This document shows, piece by piece, positions 52,328 through 62,268 of a stretch of 64,000 nt of DNA. The notes below the pieces were generated by a model. That model was given only the letters and a program-made list of their open reading frames with translations. It searched no databases and had not been told where the DNA came from. Made by a program: the position numbers and the translations under genes. Position 1 is the stretch's first letter. Each line of letters begins with the position of its first letter. This stretch comes from Natrarchaeobaculum sulfurireducens (GTDB taxonomy: Archaea > Halobacteriota > Halobacteria > Halobacteriales > Natrialbaceae): positions 2,728,001 through 2,792,000 of the forward strand of contig NZ_CP024047.1 of the NCBI RefSeq assembly GCF_003430825.1. Direction: 5' to 3'.

Positions 52328-53341
52328 TCAGGGTTGGTAGTGCTCGCGATGGACGACGGTCTCGTCGTCGCCGTCGATGGCGGTGACGACGAGCTGGTCG
52401 CCGTCGGGATGGAACGTGATCGTCACCCAGGAGTTCGCCCAGCCGCCGGCGTCCTCGCCGTACACCTCGGAGCTTCCGCCCTCGATCGTCGATTCGACGC
52501 GGACAGTATCGGCTTCGATGCCGGGTTCGTCAGTGAACGTGACCTGTGCCCACTCGATGTCGCCGAGGAGGTCGGCCCCATCGTCGGCACCGTCCTGTTC
52601 GTACGTCCAGTCGATCTCTTCGACGACGTCCTCGTCCTCGTCGATGATCTCCTCCTCGAAGGCCTCTTCGGGGTCGTCTGGCGTGTCGTCGACCTCGCCC
52701 TGCATGAGCACACGCCACTCGCCGTCCTCGGTGGCGAGTGCCCAGAGGCTGATTCCGTCTGCCGGTTCGTCGCCATCGATCTCGACCACCGCGATCTCCT
52801 CGTCGCCGACCTCATCCTCGAGGTCGACCTCGGCGAACCAGAACTCGGCGCCCTCGATCTCGAGGACATCGTTGACCGTCCCGTCTTCGACGACGACCTC
52901 GAGGTCGTACTCGCCGACGTCCTCGTCGTCGCCACCCTGGAACTCCCAGCCGTCTTCGACCCAGGCGGCTGGATTGAGAGGGTTTAGGCTATGACTGACC
53001 TCGTCGATCGTGTCCAGATCGTCCGCCGCGGCGGCCTCGAGGTAGGTATCGACGACCTCGCGTACCTCGGCTGCCGTGGCGCTCTCGTCGCCATCATCGT
53101 CGTCGGCAGCGTCGTCGTCGGTAGCCTCGTCGTCGGTAACCTCGTCGGCAGTCGTGTCGGTCTCCGCGTTGTCGTCCGTTTCGGACTCGTCGGTGTCGGC
53201 CGTGCCGTCCAGACAGCCGGCAACGGCGACGGAGACCGCTGTCGCGCCGCCGACGAGGAGCCGACGCCGGGCGAGGGCAGGGTTGGAGGTCGATCGTTCG
53301 TCGTCACGTGGAGGTGGGGACCGCGTCTCGCGATTCGACAT
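52328..53341 (-). CDS. Secreted Tat lipoprotein, acidic, unknown function
   Basis: 337 residues. Twin-arginine ARRRLLVGGATAVSVAVAGC with lipobox Cys, then a 55-residue Asp/Glu/Thr linker. The mature domain has VREVVDTYLEAAAADDLDTIDEVSHS and repeated beta strands with VVVEDGTVNDVLEIEGAEFW, VAVVEIDGDEPADG-type blocks, DTVRVESTIEGGSSEVYG. NTF2-like or similar beta-rich domain is possible. No family recognised. Convergent with scpA. Confidence 0.7.
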   Translation of the reverse strand: MSNRETRSPPPRDDERSTSNPALARRRLLVGGATAVSVAVAGCLDGTADTDESETDDNAETDTTADEVTDDEATDDDAADDDDGDESATAAEVREVVDTYLEAAAADDLDTIDEVSHSLNPLNPAAWVEDGWEFQGGDDEDVGEYDLEVVVEDGTVNDVLEIEGAEFWFAEVDLEDEVGDEEIAVVEIDGDEPADGISLWALATEDGEWRVLMQGEVDDTPDDPEEAFEEEIIDEDEDVVEEIDWTYEQDGADDGADLLGDIEWAQVTFTDEPGIEADTVRVESTIEGGSSEVYGEDAGGWANSWVTITFHPDGDQLVVTAIDGDDETVVHREHYQP

Positions 53342-53477
53342 ACTCGACAGTTCAACAGGCCGACTAATCAGTGTTAGGAAACAAACCCGATGACACGCCG
53401 GTCGAACAGCGGTCGTGAGATCGGTGACAGTGACAGCAGTGGCAAGCTATTCCTCGCTCGAGCGTGGTGAGTCGACA

Positions 53478-53969
53478 ATGACACGACCGGGCCGTCGTCC
53501 GAGCCTCGAGCACGGGATCCGTCGGGTGGCGAACGACCTGGGGTTCGCGTTGCTGTGGTGCTGGATTCTGCTGTCGCTGTTTGCCCTGCCGACGCTGTTC
53601 GGGTTGCCGTGGCTTGGAGCGGTGCTGTTCGTGATCGGTCTGGTGGTTTGCTGGCAGGCGGTTTCCGCGACCACCGATCCCGTCTACACTGTTGGGACGA
53701 AACGGGAGGTGCGGACGGGTCGGGTCGACTCCCCAGGCGTCGAGTGCGATGAGTGTGGCCGGTCGGCGGCGGGCGGCGAGTACCGTCGTTACGAGGAACG
53801 TCGCGTGCTGTTCGGCACCACGGTTGCGGTGTCGGAGTCTGGTGAAAACGTCTACTGCGAGCGGTGTGCGATCGATCCCAGTGACGAGTTTTACCACGGG
53901 GACGGGATCGAACGCCGTCGACAGTCGGACGCCGACGAGAGACGAGCCCTCGAGTCCGAACGGTCCTGA
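53478..53969 (+). CDS. Membrane protein with C-terminal zinc ribbon
   Basis: 163 residues from ATG 53478 (MTRPGRRPSLEHGIRRV). Two membrane helices, LGFALLWCWILLSLFALPTLF and GAVLFVIGLVVCWQAVS. Then a zinc-ribbon-like CDECGRSAAGG and VYCERCAID, separated by a beta hairpin. Function unknown; haloarchaeal hypothetical family. The upstream GTG/ATG at 53415 gives an implausible leader. Confidence 0.65.
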   Translation: MTRPGRRPSLEHGIRRVANDLGFALLWCWILLSLFALPTLFGLPWLGAVLFVIGLVVCWQAVSATTDPVYTVGTKREVRTGRVDSPGVECDECGRSAAGGEYRRYEERRVLFGTTVAVSESGENVYCERCAIDPSDEFYHGDGIERRRQSDADERRALESERS

Positions 53970-53973
53970 GCCA

Positions 53974-54834
53974 TCACTCGAGGTACTCGCCGGCGAGCAG
54001 GTCGATGCGCTCGCGGGTTTCCTCGGGGATCGCTTCCGCGGGGGTGTTGATCGTGCCCTCGAGCGCCGACCAGGCCTCGCTCTCGAAGTCGTCGGGCATG
54101 GTACGGATGGCGTGTTCGACGACAGCGTTGATCGCGTCCTGATTGGCCGCGGCGTTCGCTAAGACTTCCTGGAGGCTGACCTCGCTGTCGTCCTTCCAGA
54201 CGTCGTAATCGGTGACGCCGGCGATGGTTGCGTAGCTGAGTTCGGCCTCGCGAGCGAGCTTGGCCTCGGGGATGGTGGTCATGCCGACGACGTCCCAGCC
54301 CTGTCCGCGGTAGAACTCGCTTTCGGCTTTCGTCGAGAACTGCGGGCCCTCGATGCAGACGTATGTGCCACCCTCCTGGGTCGCCGTGTCGGCGTCGGTC
54401 GCGTCCTCGGCCGCGCTCGCGAGGTGAGAGACTAACGCGGGACAGTAGGGTTCGGCGAAGCTCATGTGAACGACCATGCCGTCGCCGAAGAAGGTTGGCT
54501 GACGGTGTTTCGTTCGGTCGAAGATCTGGTCTGGAACGACGAGGGTTCGTGGCGGCAGGTCCTCGCGGAGGCTGCCAACGGCGTTCGTCGAGATGACGCG
54601 ATCGACGCCGACCGATTTCAGCGCGTAGATGTTCGCCCGATAGGAGGCGTCGGTGGGGGTGTGCTGGTGGTCCTCGCCGTGACGGGGAAGGAACGCGACC
54701 TCCCGGCCCGCGAGTTCGCCCAGCGTGACGGCCGAACTCGGCTCGCCGTACGGCGTTGAAACGTCTTCCGTGCGAGTGCTCTCGAGTGGCAGTGCCTCGT
54801 AGATACCGCTGCCGCCGATGACACCGATGGTCAT
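53974..54834 (-). CDS. mtnP: S-methyl-5'-thioadenosine phosphorylase
   Basis: 286 residues. MTIGVIGGSGIYEALPLES, FLPRHGEDHQHTPTDASYRANIYALKSVG, VPDQIFDRTKHRQPTFFGDG, CIEGPQFSTKAESEFYRGQGWDVVGMTTIPE are canonical MTA phosphorylase motifs. It cleaves methylthioadenosine to adenine and methylthioribose-1-phosphate in methionine salvage. Start at 54834, not the ATG 12 bases earlier, based on the family N-terminus. Confidence 0.92.
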   Translation of the reverse strand: MTIGVIGGSGIYEALPLESTRTEDVSTPYGEPSSAVTLGELAGREVAFLPRHGEDHQHTPTDASYRANIYALKSVGVDRVISTNAVGSLREDLPPRTLVVPDQIFDRTKHRQPTFFGDGMVVHMSFAEPYCPALVSHLASAAEDATDADTATQEGGTYVCIEGPQFSTKAESEFYRGQGWDVVGMTTIPEAKLAREAELSYATIAGVTDYDVWKDDSEVSLQEVLANAAANQDAINAVVEHAIRTMPDDFESEAWSALEGTINTPAEAIPEETRERIDLLAGEYLE

Positions 54835-54988
54835 ACGACCATCCACGGGAGGCGACGACGTAAACGGTCTGATCGGTGACGACGAACCTGACGAGCCCCT
54901 GCCAGCGGCAGGTCGCCGACCACGAACCGCTGAGCAACGATATCACACATCACGAGTCGTAAAGTGTGCCAGGGAACACAGTACGCCT

Positions 54989-56431
54989 ATGGCTTCGGGC
55001 GAGGAGTCCGTCGACGGGGACCTCACGGAGGGGTCGCTCGTTCGGCCGATGTTCATGCTGGCCTGGCCGCTCGTGGTGATCCAGCTGTTGCAAGTCGCCT
55101 ACAACGTCGGCGACACGTTCTGGCTGGGGGCGCTCTCGCCGGAGGCGGTCGGGGCCGTGAGCCTCGCCTTTCCGCTGTTGTTCTTGTTGATCGCGGTCGG
55201 CAGCGGCTTCACCACCGCCGGCGCGATTCTGGTCGCCCAGCACACGGGCGCCGAAAGCGGCAAGAGTGGGCTGATCGCCGGCCAGACGCTCTCGTTCATC
55301 TCGATCGTCGCCGTCATACTCGGGATCGTCGGCTACGTCGCGACCGACCCGATGCTCGCAGCGTTACCGGCCGACCCCGATACGCAGGCGACGATTATCC
55401 CGCTGGCAGGCGATTACCTGCGCGTGTTCTTCCTCGGGCTCCCGTTCGTCTTCGGGTTCTACGTCTTCGTCGCGCTCATGCGTGGCTACGGGAGCACCCG
55501 TATGCCAATGCGAGTGATGGTCGTAAGCGTCGTCATCAACCTCGCGATCGACCCGCTGCTCATCTTCGGCGTCGGCCCGCTCCCACGGCTCGAGGTCGCT
55601 GGCGCGGCCGTCGCGACCGTCATCTCCCGTGGCGTCGCGACGGGCATCGGCTTTTACCTGCTGTACTACACCGACGTCGGGCCGACGATCGAACCGGACC
55701 ATCTCCGGCCGCGACTCGAGTTCGTCTCCGAGATCACCCGACTGGGGGTGCCGACGGCGATCGAACAGTCGATGACGGCGCTCGCACTGGTTGCGATGAC
55801 GGCGATAGTCGTCACCTTCCCGCCGGCGGTCGTCGCCGCCTACGGGCTGGGCAACCGGCTCATCTCGCTTGTGTTCTTACCGGCGTTAGGGATGGGACAG
55901 TCGATGGACGCCATCGTCGGTCAGAACCTCGGGGCCGGAAAGTCGGAGCGGGCAGCGACAGCTACCTGGATCGGCGCGGGCGTCATCGGGGCGATCATGG
56001 CCGTTGCTGGAGCCGTTGCCTTCTTGTTTCCGGAGCCGTTCGTCGCGGTGTTTCTCACGGCGGAGGCAGCCGGACGAGCGGAGACGATCAACTACGGCAC
56101 GACGTACCTCCAGTTCGCCGCGGTCGCGTTCGTCTTCATGGGCGTCATGCAGGTCGTCCTGGGCGCGTTCCGGGGGGCCGGAAACACGAAGACCGCCCTC
56201 GCGTTCTCGGTGCTCGGCCTGTGGATCGTCCGCGTCCCCGTCACCTACTATCTGATCTTCGTCGCCGACTGGGGCACCACCGGCATCTGGACCGGCGTCG
56301 TCGTCGGCGACATCATCGGCGCGGTCGCCGCCGTCGCGTGGTTCACTCGCGGCACCTGGACGGAAGCGATCGTCGACGACGAATCGGACGAGCACGCCGA
56401 CTCGAGCGAGAGCGAAGTCGTTGCCGAGTGA
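54989..56431 (+). CDS. MATE-family multidrug/Na+ efflux transporter
   Basis: 480 residues, 12 helices in two six-helix halves. Start MASGEESVDGDLTEGSLVRPMFMLAWPLV; MATE motifs NVGDTFWLGALSPEAVGAV and GAILVAQHTGAESG in half 1, and GLGNRLISLVFLPALGMGQSMDAIVGQNLGAGKSERA in half 2. Exports cationic compounds against H+ or Na+. Divergent from mtnP. Confidence 0.9.
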   Translation: MASGEESVDGDLTEGSLVRPMFMLAWPLVVIQLLQVAYNVGDTFWLGALSPEAVGAVSLAFPLLFLLIAVGSGFTTAGAILVAQHTGAESGKSGLIAGQTLSFISIVAVILGIVGYVATDPMLAALPADPDTQATIIPLAGDYLRVFFLGLPFVFGFYVFVALMRGYGSTRMPMRVMVVSVVINLAIDPLLIFGVGPLPRLEVAGAAVATVISRGVATGIGFYLLYYTDVGPTIEPDHLRPRLEFVSEITRLGVPTAIEQSMTALALVAMTAIVVTFPPAVVAAYGLGNRLISLVFLPALGMGQSMDAIVGQNLGAGKSERAATATWIGAGVIGAIMAVAGAVAFLFPEPFVAVFLTAEAAGRAETINYGTTYLQFAAVAFVFMGVMQVVLGAFRGAGNTKTALAFSVLGLWIVRVPVTYYLIFVADWGTTGIWTGVVVGDIIGAVAAVAWFTRGTWTEAIVDDESDEHADSSESEVVAE

Positions 56432-56543
56432 GAGTGACACCGTCGCCGGATGAGTCGAGTCGGCGAGCGGATCGGTCGGTAGCGACCTCGATTGGGGCGC
56501 GGGCCAGCTACTGTTATTGGGCTCGGCCGCACACGAACTCCCT

Positions 56544-59018
56544 GTGAGCGAACCAGGGGCGGACACGTCGCAGTGTGCCGTCTGCGGAGCGATAGTCACC
56601 GACGCGGCGGCCGACCAGCCGACGGAAACGGCGGCGTTGGACGCTGACGCGTTCTGCTCGAGCGGTTGTCGTGACGTGGCACGGACGCTCTCGGGGCCCA
56701 GCGGGCACGCGCTGGCAGACCACGACATCGCGAACGAGTCGCTAGCCGGGCCGATGGCGTCCGACGACGAGAGCCTGGTCCGGACTCACCTTCGCGTCGA
56801 CGGGACGTACTCGGCGACCTGCGAGGCCTATCTCGAGACCCTCGCCGAATCGCTCGAGGGCGTCGCCGACGCCTCGGCGAGCTACGTCACGGAATCGATC
56901 CGGGTCGATCACGACCCTGACCGTCTCTCACCGACCGAAGTGTGCGACGCGTTGAGCACGCTCGGCTACACCGCGTATCTCCGCGAGGACGCCGCTGCCG
57001 AAGACGGCGAGACTGGTGGCACCCGTCGCTCCCGCGAGATGACCGGCATGCGAAAGCGGCGGGCGGACGACGTCCTCGAGCTCCGGTACATCGTGGGGAT
57101 CGTCTTCGGGAGCTTCCTGCTCGTCCCCTACGTTGCAGTCTTTTACCCCGTCTACCTCTCGGCGTTTTCCGACTGGGGCGTGTTGGTCCACTACGGCGAC
57201 GCCTTCTCGGAGTTCGAGGGCGTGCTCTATCTTCCCGTCTTCCTGGTCCTGACGGGGGCCGTCCTCTACCTGGCCGGACTGCCGCTGTTACGCGGCGCGT
57301 ACGTCAGCCTGAAACTGCGCCGGCCGAACACCCACCTGCTCGCGGCGTTTACGATCGTCGCTGCCTACGCATACGGCACCCTCGCGGTCGCCAACGGACA
57401 GATCGACGTCTACTACGACGTGACCATCGTCGTCGCTGCGCTAGTCATGGCCGCCGTCTTCTACGAGTCGACGGTCAAACGCCGTGCAACCGACCGGCTC
57501 ACCGACCTGACGATCTCGCAGGTCGACGACGCGCGTGTTCTCGAGGGCGACGGCTCGACGACGACGATTCCCGTAGCCGACCTCGAGTCGGGCGATCGCG
57601 TCCTCGTCAGAGCGGGCGAGCGTGTGCCGGTCGATGGGACCCTCGAGGGCGGTCGATGTACGATGGACGAAGCCGTCGTCACGGGCGAGTCGCTTCCCGT
57701 CTCGAAAGCGCCGGGCGACGACGTGATCGGCGGCTCGGTCGTGACCGGCGACGCCGCGGTCGTCGCCGTCGGGGAGGAGACGACCAGCAGTATCGACCGG
57801 CTCACCGAGACGGTCTGGGACGTCCAGAGTGCCGACCACGGCGTCGGTCGACGGGCTGACGCGCTCGCGGCGAAACTCACGCCGTTCGTCCTCGCGAGCG
57901 GGACCGTCGTCGGCTTCGCACTGCTCGGCCTCGGCCACGGCGTGGCGACGGCCGCGATGGGCGTCTTGCTCACGGTCGTCGTCGTGAGTCCGTGGGCGCT
58001 CGCGTTCGCCCCGCCGCTGTCGGTCGCCGAATCCGTAACCGAGGCGCTCGAGGAAGGCATCGTCGTCTTCGACGAGAGCGTCTTCGAACGCCTGCGAGCG
58101 GTCGACGCCGTCGTCTTCGACAAAACGGGGACGCTCACGACTGGAGCGATGGCCGTCCGCGAAGCCGACGTCGACGACGACCTTCTCGCGGCCGCCGCCG
58201 CACTTGAGACCCGTGCGAGCCACCCCGCCGCGGCGGCGATCGCGGCGACAGTCGACGATCCCCCCGGCACGGTCGAGGAGTTTCACACCACTGCAACCGG
58301 CGTTTCAGGAGTCGTCGACGGCGAGGACGTGCTCGTCGGCCACCCCGTCCTGTTCGACGAGCGTGGCTGGGACCTCGAGTCCGGGCTCGAAGCCCGCGTC
58401 GCCGACGTCCGCGAGCGTGGTCTGTTGCCGGTTGTCGTCGGCCGAAACGGCCGTGCCGAAGGGATCGTCGTGGTCGGGGACGAACCGCGGGCGAACTGGG
58501 AAAAGACCGTCTCGAGGCTCGACGAAAGCGGTGTCGACGTCGTAGTCCTGACCGGCGACGACGCATCGGCCGCCACGAGATTCGGCGATCATCCCGGTGT
58601 CTCTCACGTGCTGGCGGGCGTCTCGCCGGGCGGCAAGACGGCAGCCGTACGGCGGTTACGGACGACCGGAACCGTCGCGATGGTCGGCGACGGGACGAAC
58701 GACGCGCCCGCGCTCGCCGCCGCCGATCTGGGGATCTCACTGGGCAGCGGCACGGCGCTCGCCTCGGACGCTGCCGACCTGGCGATCGCCGACGACGACC
58801 TCGCCGGCGTCGAGCGGGCGTTCCGGCTGGCCAACGCCGCGGGCAACAGAGTCAGACAGAACGTCGGGCTCGCACTCGGCTACAACGCCATCGCGATCCC
58901 CGTCGCGCTCGCTGGCGTGATGACGCCGCTGTTCGCAACCGGTGCGATTGCCCTGACCGCGGTCCTCGTCGGGGCGAACGCCTCCCGACCGTTGCTCGAG
59001 ACCGCGACCGACCGCTGA
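56544..59018 (+). CDS. P1B-type heavy-metal ATPase with noncanonical SPW motif
   Basis: 824 residues from a GTG at 56544. N-terminus has a TRASH-like pair, C11-x2-C14 and C38-x3-C42, then a degraded HMA domain (GTYSATCEAYLETLAES, one Cys). P-domain DKTGTLT (Asp526), VTGESLPVSK, MVGDGTNDAPALAAADLGIS are intact. The transport-site motif in the sixth helix, CPC or CPx in family members, is S482-P483-W484 here (VVVSPWALAFAPP). Likely a metal exporter or assembly ATPase; ion unknown. A TTG start 27 bases upstream is less likely. Confidence 0.88.
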   Translation: MSEPGADTSQCAVCGAIVTDAAADQPTETAALDADAFCSSGCRDVARTLSGPSGHALADHDIANESLAGPMASDDESLVRTHLRVDGTYSATCEAYLETLAESLEGVADASASYVTESIRVDHDPDRLSPTEVCDALSTLGYTAYLREDAAAEDGETGGTRRSREMTGMRKRRADDVLELRYIVGIVFGSFLLVPYVAVFYPVYLSAFSDWGVLVHYGDAFSEFEGVLYLPVFLVLTGAVLYLAGLPLLRGAYVSLKLRRPNTHLLAAFTIVAAYAYGTLAVANGQIDVYYDVTIVVAALVMAAVFYESTVKRRATDRLTDLTISQVDDARVLEGDGSTTTIPVADLESGDRVLVRAGERVPVDGTLEGGRCTMDEAVVTGESLPVSKAPGDDVIGGSVVTGDAAVVAVGEETTSSIDRLTETVWDVQSADHGVGRRADALAAKLTPFVLASGTVVGFALLGLGHGVATAAMGVLLTVVVVSPWALAFAPPLSVAESVTEALEEGIVVFDESVFERLRAVDAVVFDKTGTLTTGAMAVREADVDDDLLAAAAALETRASHPAAAAIAATVDDPPGTVEEFHTTATGVSGVVDGEDVLVGHPVLFDERGWDLESGLEARVADVRERGLLPVVVGRNGRAEGIVVVGDEPRANWEKTVSRLDESGVDVVVLTGDDASAATRFGDHPGVSHVLAGVSPGGKTAAVRRLRTTGTVAMVGDGTNDAPALAAADLGISLGSGTALASDAADLAIADDDLAGVERAFRLANAAGNRVRQNVGLALGYNAIAIPVALAGVMTPLFATGAIALTAVLVGANASRPLLETATDR

Positions 59019-59139
59019 CCCGGGTCCGTCCGTCGGTACCGCCCCGACCGCGATCGAGACGGCGAGCGTTCGGGGATCTATTCAACAGTCCACACGTGGT
59101 ATCGACGAAACACAGCGAGTGAGCCCCATCTCGAGGCGC

Positions 59140-59838
59140 TCAGTGCTCACACAGCCGCCACTCACCGGGGCCGCTGGACTCGATCACGTCCCGTCGTTCC
59201 ATCTCTGTCAGGACTTCTGATACGCGGTTCGGCTGGGCAATCTCCATTTCGATGCGTTTGATGTCGTGGTACTCGGCGAGGGACTGGCGGATCTCTTCTC
59301 GCGTGAAGGTCTCCTGGTCGGCACGGGCCATCACGCCCGAGATGAGGTCGACCATGTCCTCGATGAAGTTCCAGGGGTAGACGACCCAGGTCCAGTCCTC
59401 GAGGCCTTCGCCGACGTAGTCGGGTTCGAACTCGCTGGTCTGGAGGAGCTGCAACGTCGCGGTCCGGACCTCGCCGGCATCGCGGTCGTCGACGTACTCG
59501 TAGGCGCGCCTGATCGAGCCGCCCGTGTCGGCGATGTCGTCGATGATGAGGACGTCCTTGCCCTCGACGCTGCCTTCCGGCATCGGATACCGGACCGTTG
59601 GCTCGCCGGTCTTCTGTGCGGTGCCGACGTAGTGTTCCATCTTCAGGCTCGTCAGGTCGTCGAGTCCCAGAAAATCACAGAGACATCGGCCCGCAAACCA
59701 GCCACCGCGGGCCAGCGCGACGATGACGTCGGGTTCGAACTCGTCGCGACGCACGTCGTCGCTGACGTCCCGACAGAGGCTGTATATGTACTCCCAGTTC
59801 GTTATCGTACAGTCGAAATCGTCCGGTAGGTCGGACAT
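59140..59838 (-). CDS. Phosphoribosyltransferase with C-terminal winged helix
   Basis: 232 residues from MSDLPDDFDCTITNWEYIY. The PRT domain has VIVALARGGWFAGRCLCDFLG and the PRPP loop VLIIDDIADTGGSIRRAYEY. After residue 155 a helical/winged-helix segment: FTREEIRQSLAEYHDIKRIEME, RVSEVLTEMERRDVIESSGPGEWRL. Fused DNA-binding-like tails on PRTs suggest purine-responsive control; in haloarchaea such proteins are usually annotated as hypoxanthine/phosphoribosyltransferase-like. Divergent from the Bat-type gene. Confidence 0.8.
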   Translation of the reverse strand: MSDLPDDFDCTITNWEYIYSLCRDVSDDVRRDEFEPDVIVALARGGWFAGRCLCDFLGLDDLTSLKMEHYVGTAQKTGEPTVRYPMPEGSVEGKDVLIIDDIADTGGSIRRAYEYVDDRDAGEVRTATLQLLQTSEFEPDYVGEGLEDWTWVVYPWNFIEDMVDLISGVMARADQETFTREEIRQSLAEYHDIKRIEMEIAQPNRVSEVLTEMERRDVIESSGPGEWRLCEH

Positions 59839-60009
59839 CTGGTGGCCACCTGTCGGAACGTGGGTGGCGACCATCATAAGTGGGCTGAAACCGACTCGAG
59901 GGGTCGACCCACGACCGCAGGTCGAACGGCCGACCGTACTGGCAGCCGACGTTCTCCGCGGGAGCGAAAGCGAGTTAGCCCGGTCGGTCGAACACAGGAC
60001 ACAGAACAG

Positions 60010-60660
60010 ATGGCACTAACGGCGGAGTTCAGACTCTTTATCGAACAGCATCCGCTGATCACTATCGCGCAGGCGGTCCCGGAGTGTACGATAACCGTCG
60101 AACACGAAGATCAGGCTGATGCTGGCCCCATCGTGTTCGTCCTCCGCGTCGTGTGTGGATCGTTCGAGGCCTTCGAGACGGCGCTCGACGCCGAACCGGC
60201 GGTGACGGAGCATACGCTCATCAGTGACGACGGTTCGGTACGGGTCTATCATACGGTCATCGAGGATCTGTACCCCGAAGGGATCGACGAACTCGTGTTC
60301 AACAAGACGGTCGTCGAGCGGTGGTGGATCACGAGCGACGGCGAACACCTCAAACAGCAGTTCGCCACCCGTGAGGAACTCCTCGCCTACCGCGATAGCT
60401 GTCGAAAGCTGGGCATCGACTTTCAACTCCGGCGTCTGTACGAGTCGAATGGCGACGACTACCGGATCCCCGGCGTATCGGAGAAACAACACGAAGCACT
60501 TCGTGTCGCGTACGAGGAAGGATACTTCGACGTTCCGAGGCGGGCCTCGCTCAGAGAGGTCGCGGACGTACTCGAGATCTCGCGTTCGGCACTCGCCGAG
60601 CGGTTACATCGGGGTCAGTCTCACGTTTTCGAACACTATTTCTCCGACAGGCCTTATTAA
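60010..60660 (+). CDS. Bat-type HTH transcriptional regulator
   Basis: 216 residues from MALTAEFRLFIEQHPLI. A long sensory-like N-terminal portion, then the bacterioopsin-activator HTH: EALRVAYEEGYFDVPRRASLREVADVLEISRSALAERLHRGQSHV. Typical haloarchaeal HTH_10 regulator. Upstream of the second MATE gene (57-base gap), so it may regulate it; inferred from position. Targets unknown. Confidence 0.85.
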   Translation: MALTAEFRLFIEQHPLITIAQAVPECTITVEHEDQADAGPIVFVLRVVCGSFEAFETALDAEPAVTEHTLISDDGSVRVYHTVIEDLYPEGIDELVFNKTVVERWWITSDGEHLKQQFATREELLAYRDSCRKLGIDFQLRRLYESNGDDYRIPGVSEKQHEALRVAYEEGYFDVPRRASLREVADVLEISRSALAERLHRGQSHVFEHYFSDRPY

Positions 60661-60717
60661 ACCCAGGACAATGTGGGGCTGTAGTGATCCACGGCCGTCC
60701 CCAACTATCAGTATACG

Positions 60718-62268
60718 ATGGAAGACAGGGACACGAGTGATAGAGGTTCTACGGAGTCGACAGTGCAGCGTTCTGGGTCTGAAGACCGGTCGATCGATGT
60801 CGTCGACGGCCGATTATTCAAGCCTCTGGTATTTCTTTCGGTGCCGATCGTGCTCGCAGAAGGACTCGACATGGTCTACTTTCTGGTGGACCTCTACTGG
60901 ATCGGCCACCTCGGAACGGACGCAGTCGCAGCGATGGCCTACGCCTGGCCGGTTATCTACCTCGGCATGAGCGTTGGCTTCGGTATCGTGACCGCGGGAA
61001 CGGTACTCGTTGCACAATACAAGGGAACGGGACAGCTCAGGGCAATTTCCTCGGCCGCCGGAGGGACCATCTCGTTCGTGACGATTCTCTCCGGTGTGCT
61101 CGCGGTCACTGGGTACGCCCTCACACCGTGGTTGCTTACGCTCGTCGGTGCGGTTCCCGAAACTGCCCCCCACACGCTTGCCGTCCAGTACACGCGCATC
61201 ACGTTCCTCGGACTCGTGCCGATGTTCTGGTTTCTCGTGTTCAACGCCCTGGCTCGAGGATGGGGGGATACGAGGACACCGCTCGCGTTGATGGGTGTGA
61301 GCACGGCGATCAACGTGCTCGTCGATCCGTTTCTCATCCACGGGTTCGCCGCAAATCCGCTCTTCGAGTGGGTCGGACTGGGCTCGCTCGAGACGGCACT
61401 GTATGCCCAGACTGGGTTCGCTGGCTACGGTATCGAAGGCGCTGCAATTGCGACGGTCGTCGCTCGGTCAGTCGCCGCCGCGCTCGGCCTGTACATCCTC
61501 TTTTCCGGCCGGATTGGATTCAGGCTCACGCTCGGCTCCCTTCGATTGCGCCGTGAGACCGTCGTCCAGATCCTCAAAATCGGCTCCCCAACCGTGGTCG
61601 AGATGACCGTTCGAGCGGCCGGTGTCGCAGTATTGACGGCGATCCTGGCGATCGAAGGGGCCGCTGCCGTTGCAGCGTACGGGATCTCGGAGTACCTCGT
61701 CGGGATCCTCTTCGTCATCTCGCTTGGACTCGCTCGAGGAGTCGAGGCGATCGTGGGTCAGAACCTCGGTGCTGGTAAGGTCGCTCGTGCCAATCGGGCG
61801 GTGTACCTGTCGGCGGGAATCGCAGTCGTGCTGTTCACCGGGATCGTCGCCGTTTCGTATCCGTTCGCCGAGTCGATCGTGTCCGTGTTCCTGGCCGTCG
61901 AGTCGGGCGACGTCGCTGCCGACGCGATCGTACAGGGCGGCGTCAGTTTCATCTGGATCGTCGGACCGGCGCTGATATTCTTCGCCGTCTTCCAGGTCAT
62001 CCTCGGGGCGTTTCGGGGAAGCGGAAACACGACACTCGCAATGGTGATGGCCACCCTAGAGCTGCTCGTGTTCCGGGTTCCGTTGAGTTATGCGGCGCTC
62101 GTCTGGTTCGAGGCTGGCATCACTGGCGTCTGGTATGCGATCGCGTTCTCGTACGTGGTCGCATCGGTACTCGCCGTCGTGTGGTTCTTCCGTGGGACGT
62201 GGCTCCCCTCGTCGGTGCCCCTGAAACGGAGTTCCGGGGACGGATCGCCACATCGTGTTACCGAGTAG
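60718..62268 (+). CDS. MATE-family efflux transporter (second copy)
   Basis: 516 residues. A 35-residue acidic leader precedes LFKPLVFLSVPIVLAEGLDM; then FLVDLYWIGHLGTDAVAAMAYAWPV and FGIVTAGTVLVAQYKGTG; second half ISEYLVGILFVISLGLARGVEAIVGQNLGAGKVARA. Twelve helices. Diverged from the MATE at 54989 but same family. Adjacent regulator upstream. Confidence 0.9.
   Translation: MEDRDTSDRGSTESTVQRSGSEDRSIDVVDGRLFKPLVFLSVPIVLAEGLDMVYFLVDLYWIGHLGTDAVAAMAYAWPVIYLGMSVGFGIVTAGTVLVAQYKGTGQLRAISSAAGGTISFVTILSGVLAVTGYALTPWLLTLVGAVPETAPHTLAVQYTRITFLGLVPMFWFLVFNALARGWGDTRTPLALMGVSTAINVLVDPFLIHGFAANPLFEWVGLGSLETALYAQTGFAGYGIEGAAIATVVARSVAAALGLYILFSGRIGFRLTLGSLRLRRETVVQILKIGSPTVVEMTVRAAGVAVLTAILAIEGAAAVAAYGISEYLVGILFVISLGLARGVEAIVGQNLGAGKVARANRAVYLSAGIAVVLFTGIVAVSYPFAESIVSVFLAVESGDVAADAIVQGGVSFIWIVGPALIFFAVFQVILGAFRGSGNTTLAMVMATLELLVFRVPLSYAALVWFEAGITGVWYAIAFSYVVASVLAVVWFFRGTWLPSSVPLKRSSGDGSPHRVTE

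Noticed and set aside
54964-56547. 527-aa alternative frame inside the MATE transporter
   Set aside because: Arg-rich frame shadow. The true frame gives a 12-helix transporter with MATE motifs.
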